NCBI GenBank assembly: GCA_003427395.1
Contig: BFEA01000129.1
Location: forward strand, 2,754,265 to 2,775,267
Source: Chara braunii
Lineage: Eukaryota > Streptophyta > Charophyceae > Charales > Characeae
Direction: 5' to 3'
Length of the DNA stretch: 21,003 bases
Of this stretch, positions 9,582 through 18,200 are shown one piece after another (the first letter of the stretch is position 1; each line of letters begins with the position of its first letter). A program made the translations under genes and the position numbers. The notes under the pieces are model-generated. The model was given only the letters and a program-made list of their open reading frames with translations, did no database searches and was not told where the DNA came from.

Positions 9582-10260
9582 GTCAACCAAAGCTGTGAAT
9601 GGCTTAGGGCTATGTTTATTTGGCTGTTTTCTGAAGGACCAGGCATTGTTTCTACTGTGAATAGTCTGGTTGCTATATTTATGTAGTTGTTTTCTCGAGG
9701 ACCAGGCATTGTTTCTACTGTGAATGGCCTGTTTACTCTAGTTAACTCTGGGTTTTGCCAGATTGAAGGGGTTTAAATTCTTGTTTTATTCTGAGGGAGT
9801 ATTTATGGTCTAAGGCTAAGCATTGTTTCTACTGTGAATGGTTTACCCTGAAAACCACGCACGTGAACTAAAGTAAGTATAAATGAAAGTACTTTATGTA
9901 TATTTGCATGTGAACTAGCAGCTCGACATAGTTTCTACTGTGAATGGTCCAGCGCTAAGCCATATCGTTAATAAGAAAAAAAGAAAAAATATAAAGTATA
10001 AATGGAAGTAACTAAGGCAAGATGAACATTGTTTCTACTGTGAATGGTTCAGTCCCCTGCCCATATTTGCCTTTTTTTGAAGACAAAGTCAGAAAAATTA
10101 TTCAATTTTTGTATTAAACAGTTCAGGGCAGCTAGGCATTGTTTCTACTTTGAATGGCCTAGTCATATGCCCAAAAGAAGAGAGAAGTAGTTGTGCAACC
10201 TGTGCGCGTATATCTTGAAGGCAAGTTGGGCATTGTTTCTACGGTGAATGGTCCAGCTCT
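9582..10260 (+). repeat. Seven-copy hairpin array, constant loop, covarying stems
   Basis: The core ATTGTTTCTACTGTGAAT recurs at 9643, 9706, 9820, 9926, 10026, 10136 and 10230 (start of each 22-bp copy) with at most two changes, spaced 63, 114, 106, 100, 110 and 94 bp. A half copy, CTGTGAATGGC, lies at about 9593-9603. The bases next to the core differ between copies but pair with each other: ACCAGGC/GTCTGGT, CAGGC/GCCTG, TAAGC/GTTTA, CTCGAC/GTCCAG (one mismatch), TGAAC/GTTCA, CTAGGC/GCCTAG and TGGGC/GTCCA. ATT and AAT at the core ends add three pairs in all but one copy, leaving one bulged G (A in copy 1). Some linkers are also related (GTATAAATG-AAGTA twice), so the array grew by duplication. 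The function is unknown. Confidence 0.9.
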
Positions 10261-10549
10261 ATGCCTTATGTAAGATGGGTATAAGGATTCAAGGACTTCA
10301 AGATTCATGATTTATTTATATGGAATGAACTTGGGATGGTGAGAGTACTTACATTCGTGGTTTGGCCTGCATGTGGTTGAATAAGGTTACTACTTGGTCT
10401 GAATTTTAGTTAAATAGGTAGTTGATTTAGTTGCTCGCCACCTGCTAGAGTCATAGGAGTTAGTTTCAATTCCTGCATTTTCTGTGATATATTTTTTTTT
10501 ACTTAGAACAGTTCTTGCATTTTCTGGGATTATTTTTCCTATTTGGCTT
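10261..10549. other. AT-rich link between the two hairpin arrays
   Basis: No gene. From about 10445 the text begins to resemble a decayed unit of the next array (CCTGCATTTTCTG and a later TTGCATTTTCTGGG), so that array may once have started further left. Confidence 0.5.
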
Positions 10550-11230
10550 TGTATAAATCTTGACAAGCTACTTTCTCTACGGGAAGCGCTGCCGAAATTT
10601 TACAAATGCAAGGAGTTAGTCGAATTTTGACTTGTCAGAAGTTCAACTTTGTCTTTTCTCTTATCCGACTTAGTTAAAATCTGGGAAGTCTCATTTTCTA
10701 AAGGGAGTGCTGCCCAAATTTTTGTTAATTCAGGGAGCTAGACAAAATCGATATTTGGGAAGTCAAAATAACTTTCAAATTCTGGACGTAGCCTTATATA
10801 AATTTTGAGATAGCACTTTTCTAGGGGGAGTGCTGCCAAAATTTCTGCAAAACTAAGAAGTTAGTTAAATCTTGTCTAAAATTGAACTCAACTTGTCTTT
10901 GAAGTTCATATCACACTTAGTATAGATCTGGGAAGTCTCCCTTTCTAAAGGGAGTGCTGCTAAAATTTCTGCTATTTCAGGAAGTTAGACATAATTTTGA
11001 CTTTCCAGACTTAGAAATTATTTATGCTTCCATATCTGACTTCGTATAAATTTGGGAAGTCTCCCTTTCTAAAGGGAGTGCTGCCCAAATTTCTGCTATT
11101 TCAGGAAGTTAGACCTAATTTTGACTTTCTGGAGTTGAAAATTATTTCTGCTTTCATATCCAGACTTATATAAATTATGGAAAAACACTTTTCCTAGGGG
11201 AAGCGCTGCCGAAATTTTCTTAGTTTAAAG
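10550..11230 (+). repeat. Six tandem 121-125-bp units, each with a hairpin
   Basis: The anchor GCTGC recurs at 10588, 10709, 10832, 10956, 11080 and 11205, at spacings of 121, 123, 124, 124 and 125 bp. Units 4 and 5 are nearly identical over the hairpin and differ more beyond it. Each unit has a hairpin just before the anchor: CTCCCTTTCTAAAGGGAG is perfect in units 4 and 5 (10937-10954, 11061-11078). CTTTTCC/GGGGAAG (unit 6, 11188-11203), CACT/AGTG with T-G pairs (unit 3) and CTTTC/GGGAAG (unit 1) keep a stem with different bases. Unit 2 (10690-10707) is partly broken. After the anchor comes CAAATTTCTGC or a variant. A TATAAA-like word lies 11-15 bases before the stem in units 1, 3, 5 and 6 (for example 10552-10557, 11045-11050), with TATAGA in unit 4. 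Function unknown; no long frame crosses it. Confidence 0.9.
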
Positions 11231-12104
11231 GAGATAGATTATATTTTGACAGGTGGCTATTCTGGCGATCCACCTTGAATGAGGGAGATTCTGCCATGAG
11301 TCTACCTTTCTTTGGGTACTTGCCTAGAGGTAGGCTTAGATATAGTTAACTAGGATGATTCTTGAGTGAGATCGTGATATGGGGATTATTCTCCATGGAC
11401 TTATAGGTTTAGCCTGGGGCATTGACCTGTCATGTGTTGCAGGTCCTCTTGATCGTTTGGTTCAAGTTAAAGACTAGATTTAGCTTGATCCCTTGAGGAT
11501 CATTTTCTGTTATCACTGATAACAGGTCGGTTGCCGATTCGTCGGTTTGCGATTCAACTCCAATTCACTCCTGCCACTCAACCTAAAGGTTTTAGCCATG
11601 TGGTTTATTTGTTTTGTTGTGTTTTTACCCAGACTTTATTGAATGGTCATTTTACAAAGATACTCAGCATTTTTATTGCTGGGAGGTAGCGCTGAGGTTG
11701 AGGTTTGCATGGCTAAAGCAAGGGGTATGAATATACAGAGAATGATTGAAGTTCACCCCGTGTAGAGTGTGGGCCTTTGGTTGAATCTTTGATGTGATTG
11801 CAGGTATGTTTGTGGTTCGGACTCTGGATGTGATTGTCTGTGATGACATGCATATAAGATTGAGAGGAGCCTCACTGGGAATGTGAGAAGTGATTGTTCT
11901 ATATAACCAACCCCCATTATATTCATGAGTGCCCTGAGTGTTTGAGAGGCCAACGGTAATTATGCATAAGGGTCAAACAGATTATGTGTTTGAGAAAAAA
12001 GGGAGATTCCCTTTTATCCTTTGCTTCTTAGAGATTTTATGGTTGGACGTTGTAGTTCGTGGCAGCCGTCAAAGTCAAACCCCTTGACTTCTGTCCAGGC
12101 CTGA
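11231..12104. other. Non-coding, short hairpins
   Basis: CTGTTATC at 11507-11514 and GATAACAG at 11518-11525 form a perfect 8-bp stem with a three-base loop. GCCTA at 11322-11326 pairs with TAGGC at 11331-11335. No gene is recognised, and the stretch stays AT-rich to about 12050. Confidence 0.45.
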
Positions 12105-12517
12105 ATGGGGCTCATCTCCAGGGCAGTAAGAAATGACTGTCACCACAGGTATGGACCTGTGTACCACCCACTTTGCACAGAGTGCAGAAGAGGGTGTGTG
12201 GTCTTCAACCACCCTTGGCGGTTGTCCAGCGTCGAGAGATTAACCCTCAATGCGCGTGTCAGCCGACACTTGAGTGTCGAATGCGAACCTCGAGATTAAC
12301 GAGGACCGCATGATTATGGACACTACATAGCACGCCATCATTGTGATTGCTTGCGTACGTTTGCATTGCGAGTCGATATGAGTTAGCCCTACGTCCACGA
12401 GGTTTTATACAAAGTCTCGCGCGCGACGCTTACTTGATTTTCGCATTGGAAAGTTGTAGGTTGGCTACCGAGGGGCTAAGAGCGTTGTAGAGTTGTTTCT
12501 GTTGTGTCGTGTTGTAT

Positions 12518-12551
<34 letters not shown>

Positions 12552-12568
12552 TCGTAAAGTGGAGTGCG
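12105..12568. other. Non-coding, possible upstream part of an LTR
   Basis: Base composition rises in G+C here. Several short stems lie close together: CACAGGT/ACCTGTG at 12144-12161, GTGGT/ACCAC near 12197, CGACACT/AGTGTCG at 12264-12279 and CCTCG/CGAGG near 12288-12304. If the LTR of the downstream element is longer than its 440-bp repeat, its U3 part would be here, but I cannot place a left end. Confidence 0.35.
12523..12551. repeat. (TG)n microsatellite
   Basis: About 14 TG repeats, ending 18 bp before the first 440-bp LTR-like unit. Confidence 0.9.
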
Positions 12569-13010
12569 CGTGGTGTGTGGGATGCGTCCTAATCGAGCGA
12601 CGACGAGTCGCGCGTAGGACCTCAGCCCTTCAAGATGTTGGTTCGCGTGCGGATCTGATAGAGGCGTATTACCGCGCGTACCCCCTATGCTACAGCGAAC
12701 GAGAAACACCCTCGGCTGGTCCACCTCTGCGATTGCAACTAATTAACTTTCGTACCGTGGACTGGTAGCTCGGTGGGGATACGCCCACCGAAAGGAGTTG
12801 ATAACTCCCGTAAGGTGGAGGTAAGTTGTGCCTTACGTAGGCCCCATCCTGTCGTAGGGACTCGTGAGAGGTATGGCTGGCGCACTCGGCCGGAGCGGCT
12901 TAGGGAAGCTCCATTTGTGTGTTCGCGACGAGGTAGATCTAACTCCTGCGTGACGCGGCCGAGAGGGTCCCGTGCTGCAGCGTGCGGTGCCGGACCGATG
13001 CGCTCGACAA
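12569..13010 (+). repeat. LTR-like unit, copy 1 of a tandem pair
   Basis: This copy matches 13011-13449 along its whole length at roughly 85-90 percent identity by eye, offset by 442 bp at the left end and 440 bp at the right. Read from 12571 it begins TGGTGTG and ends CTCGACA at 13009, so it has TG...CA ends like an LTR. Many differences between the copies are C/T or G/A transitions, as expected of methylated repeats. It is either a tandem LTR or an internal duplication in one long LTR. Frames of up to 180 codons cross it on both strands, but they reflect CpG-rich DNA. Confidence 0.7.
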
Positions 13011-13449
13011 CGTGGTGTGTGGGATGCGTCCTAGTCGACTGACGACGAGCCGCACTTGGGACTTCAACCCCCCAAGATGTCGGTTCGTGTGCGGGTCCGA
13101 TAGGCGTATTACCGCGCGTGCCCCCTATGCTAGAGCGAACGAGAAACGCCCTCGGCTGGTCCACCTCTGCGATTGCAACCGAGTAGCTTTCGTACTGTGG
13201 ACTACTAGCTCGGCGGGGATAAGCCCACCGAAGGAAGGTGACAACTCCCGTAAGGTGGAGGTAAGTTGTGCCTCGCATAGGCCCTATCCTGTCGTAGGGG
13301 CTCGCGAGAGGTATGGCTGGCGCACTCGGCCGGAGCGGCCTAAGGAAGCTCCTTTTGCGTGTTCGTGTCGAGGTTGGTCCAACTCCTGCATGACGCGGCC
13401 GAGAGGGTCCCGTGCTGCCACGTGCGGTGCTGGACCGATGCGCCCGACA
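13011..13449 (+). mobile_element. LTR-like unit, copy 2, next to the primer site
   Basis: The second 440-bp copy ends CCCGACA at 13449, two bases before a tRNA-Asp primer-binding site. That is exactly where a 5' LTR should end. TG...CA ends (13013 to 13449), the primer site and a downstream gag together identify this as the right part of a 5' LTR. No third copy is seen after the gag, so the 3' LTR is missing or lies outside the window. Confidence 0.75.
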
Positions 13450-13451
13450 GG

Positions 13452-13470
13452 TGGCGCCGTTGCCGGGGAT
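13452..13470 (+). other. Retroelement primer-binding site for tRNA-Asp
   Basis: TGGCGCCGTTGCCGGGGAT is complementary to the CCA-bearing 3' end of plant tRNA-Asp. The same site is used by a number of plant Ty3/gypsy elements, such as the Athila group. The match is complete over 19 bases in DNA that otherwise looks decayed. Minus-strand DNA synthesis would start here. Confidence 0.9.
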
Positions 13471-13850
13471 AATGAAAGCCTATTGTTGTCCCTGGTGGAA
13501 CGACATCCGGGTATGGGAATGAGGGAGAACTAGGCATATGAGCAGAAAAGGAAAAGACTATGAGGTGGAATGTGTGGTGGTCTATATGGCTGTGTGTGCG
13601 AATAATGATTGATTGGTGGTTTGGCTGATGGTGTGGACGAGGCAAATGTGCAAGGAAATTTCATGGTGAGGATGGGCCTTACCTAGGTGAGCTTAAGGGA
13701 AATAGGAAGAGAAATGTCTGCCAGGTCTAGAGCGCTGGGTGTTTAAGTGATCAGCCCGATAGGATCGTGATGGATTGGATTGCGGAGTGAAACCTTTCGT
13801 CCTATTGTTTCTTATAACAGGGGGATTGAAACCGAAGGCAGTCAATCAAA
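13471..13850 (+). other. 5' leader of the gag element
   Basis: About 380 bp separate the primer site from the first gag ATG, with no open frame of note. A possible intron runs from a GTGAG donor at 13666 to a pyrimidine-rich CTTATAACAG acceptor ending at 13820, 30 bp before the ATG. Splicing here is inference. Confidence 0.5.
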
Positions 13851-15807
13851 ATGCCAGAGGAGATGGTGGACGGTGGGAGAAGGCTCGTGACGCTCGACGA
13901 CCTCATCGATGCCTTGGATAAGCGCGAGAGAGCGCTGAGCAATGTCCCAAAGGTCGATACATTTCATTTCAAGGGAGATCGGGTGTCCGACTGGCTAAAC
14001 CTGGTTGAGCAGGCATCGGTGGGATTGGCGGATGAAGTAAGATTTCAGCGGATTATGAGATACCTCCTTAATAGCCACCATCAGGAGGTGGGTAGGGTGG
14101 TGGATGCTGCCAATGGCAGCTGGGCAAGGTTCAGGGACCTAATGCTAAGAAAGTACCGGCTGGGAGATGGGTTGCTGACCATAGCGGACCTGGAGGCCAT
14201 GAACAAAGATGACTTCTCCACAATTGGGGCGTTTGTGCACGAGTTCAAAAAGAAGGCAAGGAAGGTGCACGGGATTTCTGAGGAGACGCAGTGTGCTATA
14301 TTTTTGGGCCTCCTTACTGGCTCGGAGGCCGCGGAATCGACGAACCATGGAGGATGAAGTGAGAAGCTCACCTGAGCCACTATTGACAAGGGAGTGGAAG
14401 AGGGGAGTCTGGACCAGGTGGAGCAGCACCAGATGCGGTTGCAGAGGCGTAAGAGGAAGGAAAGGGACACCACCGCATCTGGGATCCCAGGGGTGAAGAG
14501 GATCGTCACGGACGTGCTTGCAGTGCTGGGGTATGATAATGAGGCGGAAGTGCAAAAGAGAGGGGTGCGTGTGGCCCAAGGACGCGCATCCGGGGCAGTG
14601 GATGAAGAGGCGGAACGAGAGGACTACGGCGGAGAGGGAACGGGCGATCCTGACCAAAGCCCAGAGGAAGCAACGTAATTTACTAATGGGGGGTCAAGGA
14701 TCAGGGAAGGGGGAAGCCCCGCAAACGGTTGCCGCGCCACCATCTGCCGCGACAACAACGCCAGCGTCAGCCGGACCGTCGTGCATGGGGCCGCTGCCGG
14801 CTTGTGGGCATTGGATGCCGCGTTGTCAGCTTGCGCCCTGGCCCAGCTGTAACCACTGTAACTCCTGTGGAGGGAGTCAGGCCCATGCTGGACAGATGGT
14901 CCCCTATTCGGGCCGTCGGCAAGTATGGGCCCCCCGAGCTACCCTGCGACTCAAGGTCAGTTTGCGGCCCAACCGCCACCCTCCCAACAAGCCTCGCAGG
15001 CTAGTGTGGCCGGAGGAGGAAACCAGGGGCAAGGCGGCCAAGGCAATGGAGGCCGAGGCCAAGGGGGTCAAGGATGCGGTGGCCGGGGACGAGGAAGAAA
15101 TGATGGAGGTCGTGGAGGAGGTTGGAATGGTCAGGGAGGCCAGAACCAAGGTGGCCAGGAGGGGGGCCAAGGATATGGGAGGCCCCGCTTTGATTGGCGG
15201 AACGCTACCTGTTGGCATTGTGGCGATGTAGGCCACACCATACGATTCTGCCAGCAGCGGCGGGATGATGAGCTAGCAGGGTTGATCTCCTCCTGTATGG
15301 ACGGAGATATATTTGATAAATGGGGAAAGCATATTGACCCCAAGGTCCCAGGAGGAATCAAGCAAGAGGCCCTAAGGCGAGCAGCGGCAGGGCCACTAGT
15401 AACCCCAGCCATGTTTAGGATGTGGCAGGAAAGAGAAGATCCGGCCATAAGGGTCGAGGAAATTGTGGGTGATAGCGAAGAGGTTACTCAGCGACCAAAG
15501 ACAGGGACTATGAAGGAGGAACCCATGGTCGTCGAGCAAGAGGGTGACAAGGGAGCCAGCCATAGTCATCCTGGAGAAGATGGAGGATCTGCTGGAGAAG
15601 GTGGGGAGGTACCAGCAGAAGTTGCAGACCCTGTGTGAAGAGGCCCTAGGATGGGAAGCCAACCTTCCTAAGGTCTTCCTTTACGACTCCGGACCTGAGC
15701 CTTCGTCAGGACAACAGGGGTACCCAAGAATGGCGACTGTAGGGATGGGCCCTAGGTCGGGTATGAACAGAGGCCATAGCCCCGTTCATGGTTCATGGGG
15801 TTGGTGA
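13851..15807 (+). pseudogene. Gypsy-type gag, family 2, frameshifted
   Basis: Gag is the structural protein that packs retrotransposon RNA. The first 168 codons resemble a retrotransposon Gag capsid domain (FHFKGDRVSDWL near residue 42, then AFVHEFKKKARKVHG). Two in-frame stops follow, TGA at 14355-14357 and 14373-14375, after which same-frame text resumes (EEGSLDQVEQ). The sequence then moves to frame 1 near 14620 (LTKAQRK linker), returns to the first frame near 14920, runs through a Gly/Gln/Arg-rich stretch, and reaches a complete CX2CX4HX4C zinc knuckle, CWHCGDVGHTIRFC, at 15210-15251. Near 15540 it shifts again to a frame ending at 15807 with a coiled-coil-like KMEDLLEKVGRYQQKL. No protease, reverse transcriptase or integrase follows. 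With at least three shifts and two stops, it cannot make a full Gag. Confidence 0.85.
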
Positions 15808-16024
15808 ACAGAGGCCGGTCGTAGTTCAAGGAGTTCACAGAGAGCGGGATTGTTTTTTTTTTTTTTTTGGGCTACGGGGTCGTTTTTTTTTTTTTTTATA
15901 GGAGGGTGGTAGTCATTGGAGGGTACCCCCCATAATTTTTCAAAAAAACAAATTTGACGAATAATGTTTTGTTTTAATTAAAAACGAAAAAAACAAAATG
16001 CAACCAGGAGCCGGGACCCACTAG
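15808..16024. other. Non-coding with two T-tracts after gag
   Basis: T16 at 15853-15868 and T15 at 15883-15897 are separated by 14 bases. Together they mark the point where the gag element text ends. T-tracts on this strand could be the tail of a minus-strand retroposon that cut the element short. After them, A-rich DNA follows to about 15998. No 3' LTR or pol is seen. Confidence 0.6.
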
Positions 16025-16092
16025 CATAGATTTACGCTTCGGCAGTTTGGTTTTCAACCATAGATTTACGCTTCGGCAGTTTGGTTTTCAAC
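16025..16092. repeat. Perfect 34-bp tandem duplication
   Basis: Two identical 34-bp copies at 16025-16058 and 16059-16092, beginning CATAGATTTACGC and ending TTTTCAAC. The identity suggests a recent event. A target-site duplication with the insert lost is less likely at this length. Confidence 0.95.
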
Positions 16093-16618
16093 CACGTGCG
16101 GCAAGAGGTGACATCGGCTACCATTGATCCTTTTGTATATCTTCTGCGCAGGGCGATAAGGACCGATTCCGTAGAGGTATCTGTCCGCCGGCCAATAGAA
16201 AAGTTTCCTTTTCATCTTTTTGTTCATTTAGGTAGACACTTTGCGTTGGCGCAAAGCTGCAATACTACAGTTTTTTTAAGGGGGGGTGTTTTTGAAGCTT
16301 CGCGCCTTGCTATTTTTTTCCGCAGAAATTGAGAATATTGAGATTTTTGTGGAAGACTGCGAACAGGCCGGCGGGAAGGTCGCATGCAGATGTACCGGGT
16401 TGGTGGAAGTGTGGATGCATAGCGTTGGCCTTGTTTTCTTTGCATTTCTGAAAAGAAAAGAAAAAAGGATTCTTTACCGCCGCCACACACCGATTTAGCT
16501 AGTGGGTCCCAGCTCCAGCCAAAATGAGCATTTTTGTTTGTTGTTTTGTAGGGTATTTCGATTTTTCTTTTTTTTAATGTCATCATGCTCTGGGCATTGA
16601 GGTGACTGTACCTATCAA
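16093..16618. other. Non-coding spacer before the SINE
   Basis: No gene is recognised. An 83-codon frame (16081-16332) starts in the duplication and has no familiar domain. Short T and A runs are common. Confidence 0.4.
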
Positions 16619-16980
16619 GGGGCCTAGCTCAGTTGGTAAGGCACGCAAGTGGCATTCAGGAGGTCTTGGGTTCAATCCCCATTGGCCTCAGGCACCTTCC
16701 TGGGCATGTTTGGCGCCTGCCACCTAAAGATAGCCCGTTGGTCCCCCCAATTGGCAGTCTCTGCTGATGTTCATAGGTGGGGGGATAATCGGGGAGGCAC
16801 AGAGACTGGCCACTAGATGATGCTCGGTCCCTACCAGCTATCCCCTGGCTGGTGTCCCCATTGAGGGTTCCCTGAAGGCAATCAACGCCACCCGATGTCA
16901 GATTATACACAATATTGAATTTACCTGGGCTGGTTAGTCCGATGATAATACCTCAAGGCCCCGGAAAAAAAAAAAAAAAA
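16619..16980 (+). mobile_element. tRNA-derived SINE with poly(A) tail
   Basis: The head, 16619 to about 16690, is tRNA-like. An A box TAGCTCAGTTGG lies at 16625-16636 and a B box GGTTCAATCCC at 16669-16679, at normal tRNA spacing. GGGGCC at the start can pair with GGCCTC at its end, and a T-arm (TGGG/CCCA) is present. D-arm pairing is weak and no sound anticodon arm forms, so it is not a working tRNA gene. About 270 bp of unrelated body follow, ending in A16 at 16965-16980. Internal pol III promoter, non-coding body and A-tail in that order define a SINE. I find no clear target-site duplication, so the ends are best estimates. The T/A-rich tail suggests LINE-driven mobilisation. Confidence 0.85.
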
Positions 16981-17109
16981 GAGTGTCCGCTCACAGGTAC
17001 AGGGCCAAATGACCGGCCTGTCACGTTCACCGTCACGGCACTGGTGGCGAGGCCCTCAATTAGGTTTATAGAAAAGCTGCAAGAAACAGATGTAAGAGGC
17101 CGGGGACCT
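16981..17109. other. Non-coding, between the SINE and the inverted repeat
   Basis: No gene or promoter motif is recognised in this short spacer. Confidence 0.4.
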
Positions 17110-17229
17110 CAGAATTCAACCCGCGGCAAGGTCCCACTTGTGCAAATTAGGAGATTTCGGCCGTCGATCTTTGCTATCTACGGTCAGTATCTCTTAATTC
17201 GTGCAAGTGGGACCTAGCCCTCGGTTCTG
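17110..17229. repeat. Long imperfect inverted repeat (foldback)
   Basis: The inner arms are 17130-17155 and 17189-17214, 26 bases each with about 21 pairing, including a perfect GGTCCCACTTG/CAAGTGGGACC. The loop is 33 bases. Pairing resumes outside the arms with CAGAA at 17110-17114 and TTCTG at 17225-17229. The whole foldback is about 120 bp. A small-RNA precursor, or a miniature inverted-repeat element without visible target duplication, would both fit. Strand and function are unknown. Confidence 0.8.
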
Positions 17230-18200
17230 AGTCTCTAGTCCATAGCCAGACCAACCTCTCTGAAACACAAGCCTTGAGGCTTTACCACTTCACACCACCT
17301 GCCAGACCAACCTGGCATCAACACGCAATCTACTTCTAGATAGAAAGCAACCGACGACCAGTCATTCGCATCCAACCCCTCCTGACCCTACCGTGGGTCC
17401 CCAGGTCCAAAACGCTCCCCCCAGGCCGTATGAGCCACCGCGTGACCAGGTTGAAGCATTTCCAGTTTCCCACAGTACCTTCCACAAGGGTACTCTGTTA
17501 CTGTTACTCCGTTCCCTTGCCCCTCCCCCGTGAGGCTGTGACCTGACGTCCGAGCCTCGTTGATGGGTTGCATGCGAAGCCGCAGTCTATCCCTGCCGGT
17601 AGAAATAATGCACGGCCTGACGCAGAGAAGCCCTGGCCAACTTATACCGGGAAGCTTTTGTATCGACGAAGAACTTATCTCTGCCACTTGTCATGCCCAG
17701 TTTCCCGCGGCAGGGAGCTGAGGTGTAATCTTCCTACGTCACCGTGACCTGCCGCATTGCAGACGAACCGTGATCAACGGCAGGGCGGGGAAGAACGTTT
17801 ATTTCTCAATAACCAGCGCTCGGCAAGAACGCGGATCCCTAATTAATCAGCTCGTGTCAACAATTTACTTTTCGTTTTTTTGGCGATTTTTTTTTTTTTT
17901 TTACAAACAGTTTACTTCCATCCAGGGGCCAGTTTTGCAATTAACGGCTCAGGGCAAAACAGCCCCTCAGCTCGTTTATCGCTACCATGTGTGCACCACT
18001 GATAGCGGGACGGCTCAGGAGTGCGCATGATGATGTGATTTGTGATCTGGTGACTTATCTCCCATTCGAGGCCAGCGAGGGATGCCTCGATCTCCCGCCA
18101 ACAATTACGTAATAGAGCCCCCCTGCGTAAGGTGGGTTTTCCCCCTTTTTTTCTCATTTTAGTAGACTTTTTTTTTTTTCCCCGCCCATGTCCTAGTGTG
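17230..18200 (+). promoter_or_regulatory. Upstream region of the receptor kinase
   Basis: Non-coding DNA in front of the kinase. Two ACGT-core words of the kind bound by plant bZIP factors are present: CTACGTCACCGTGAC around 17734-17748 and the palindrome ATTACGTAAT at 18104-18113. I see no convincing TATA box. A T16 tract lies at 17887-17902. A pyrimidine run ending CTCATTTTAG at about 18162 could be a 3' splice site, which would make part of this a 5' UTR intron. These are motif matches only. Confidence 0.35.

Noticed and set aside
9643-10251. CRISPR-like array; the core TTTCTACTGT resembles Cas12a direct repeats
   Set aside because: The spacing is irregular (63-114 bp), linkers are partly related to one another, the UCUAC/GUAGA stem of Cas12a repeats is absent, and the context is eukaryotic with no cas genes.
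12739-13533. Long frames on both strands across the 440-bp units (179 and 183 codons)
   Set aside because: They follow the CpG-rich LTR-like repeat, overlap one another, and one runs through the primer-binding site.
16619-16690. Functional tRNA gene
   Set aside because: The A and B boxes are good, but the D-arm and anticodon arm do not fold properly and the sequence continues into a SINE body with a poly(A) tail.
18132-18200. Extension of the kinase protein to a GTG start at 18132
   Set aside because: Nuclear genes rarely start at GTG. The extra residues are mostly a poly-Phe run from T-tracts, and a well-placed ATG follows at 18201.
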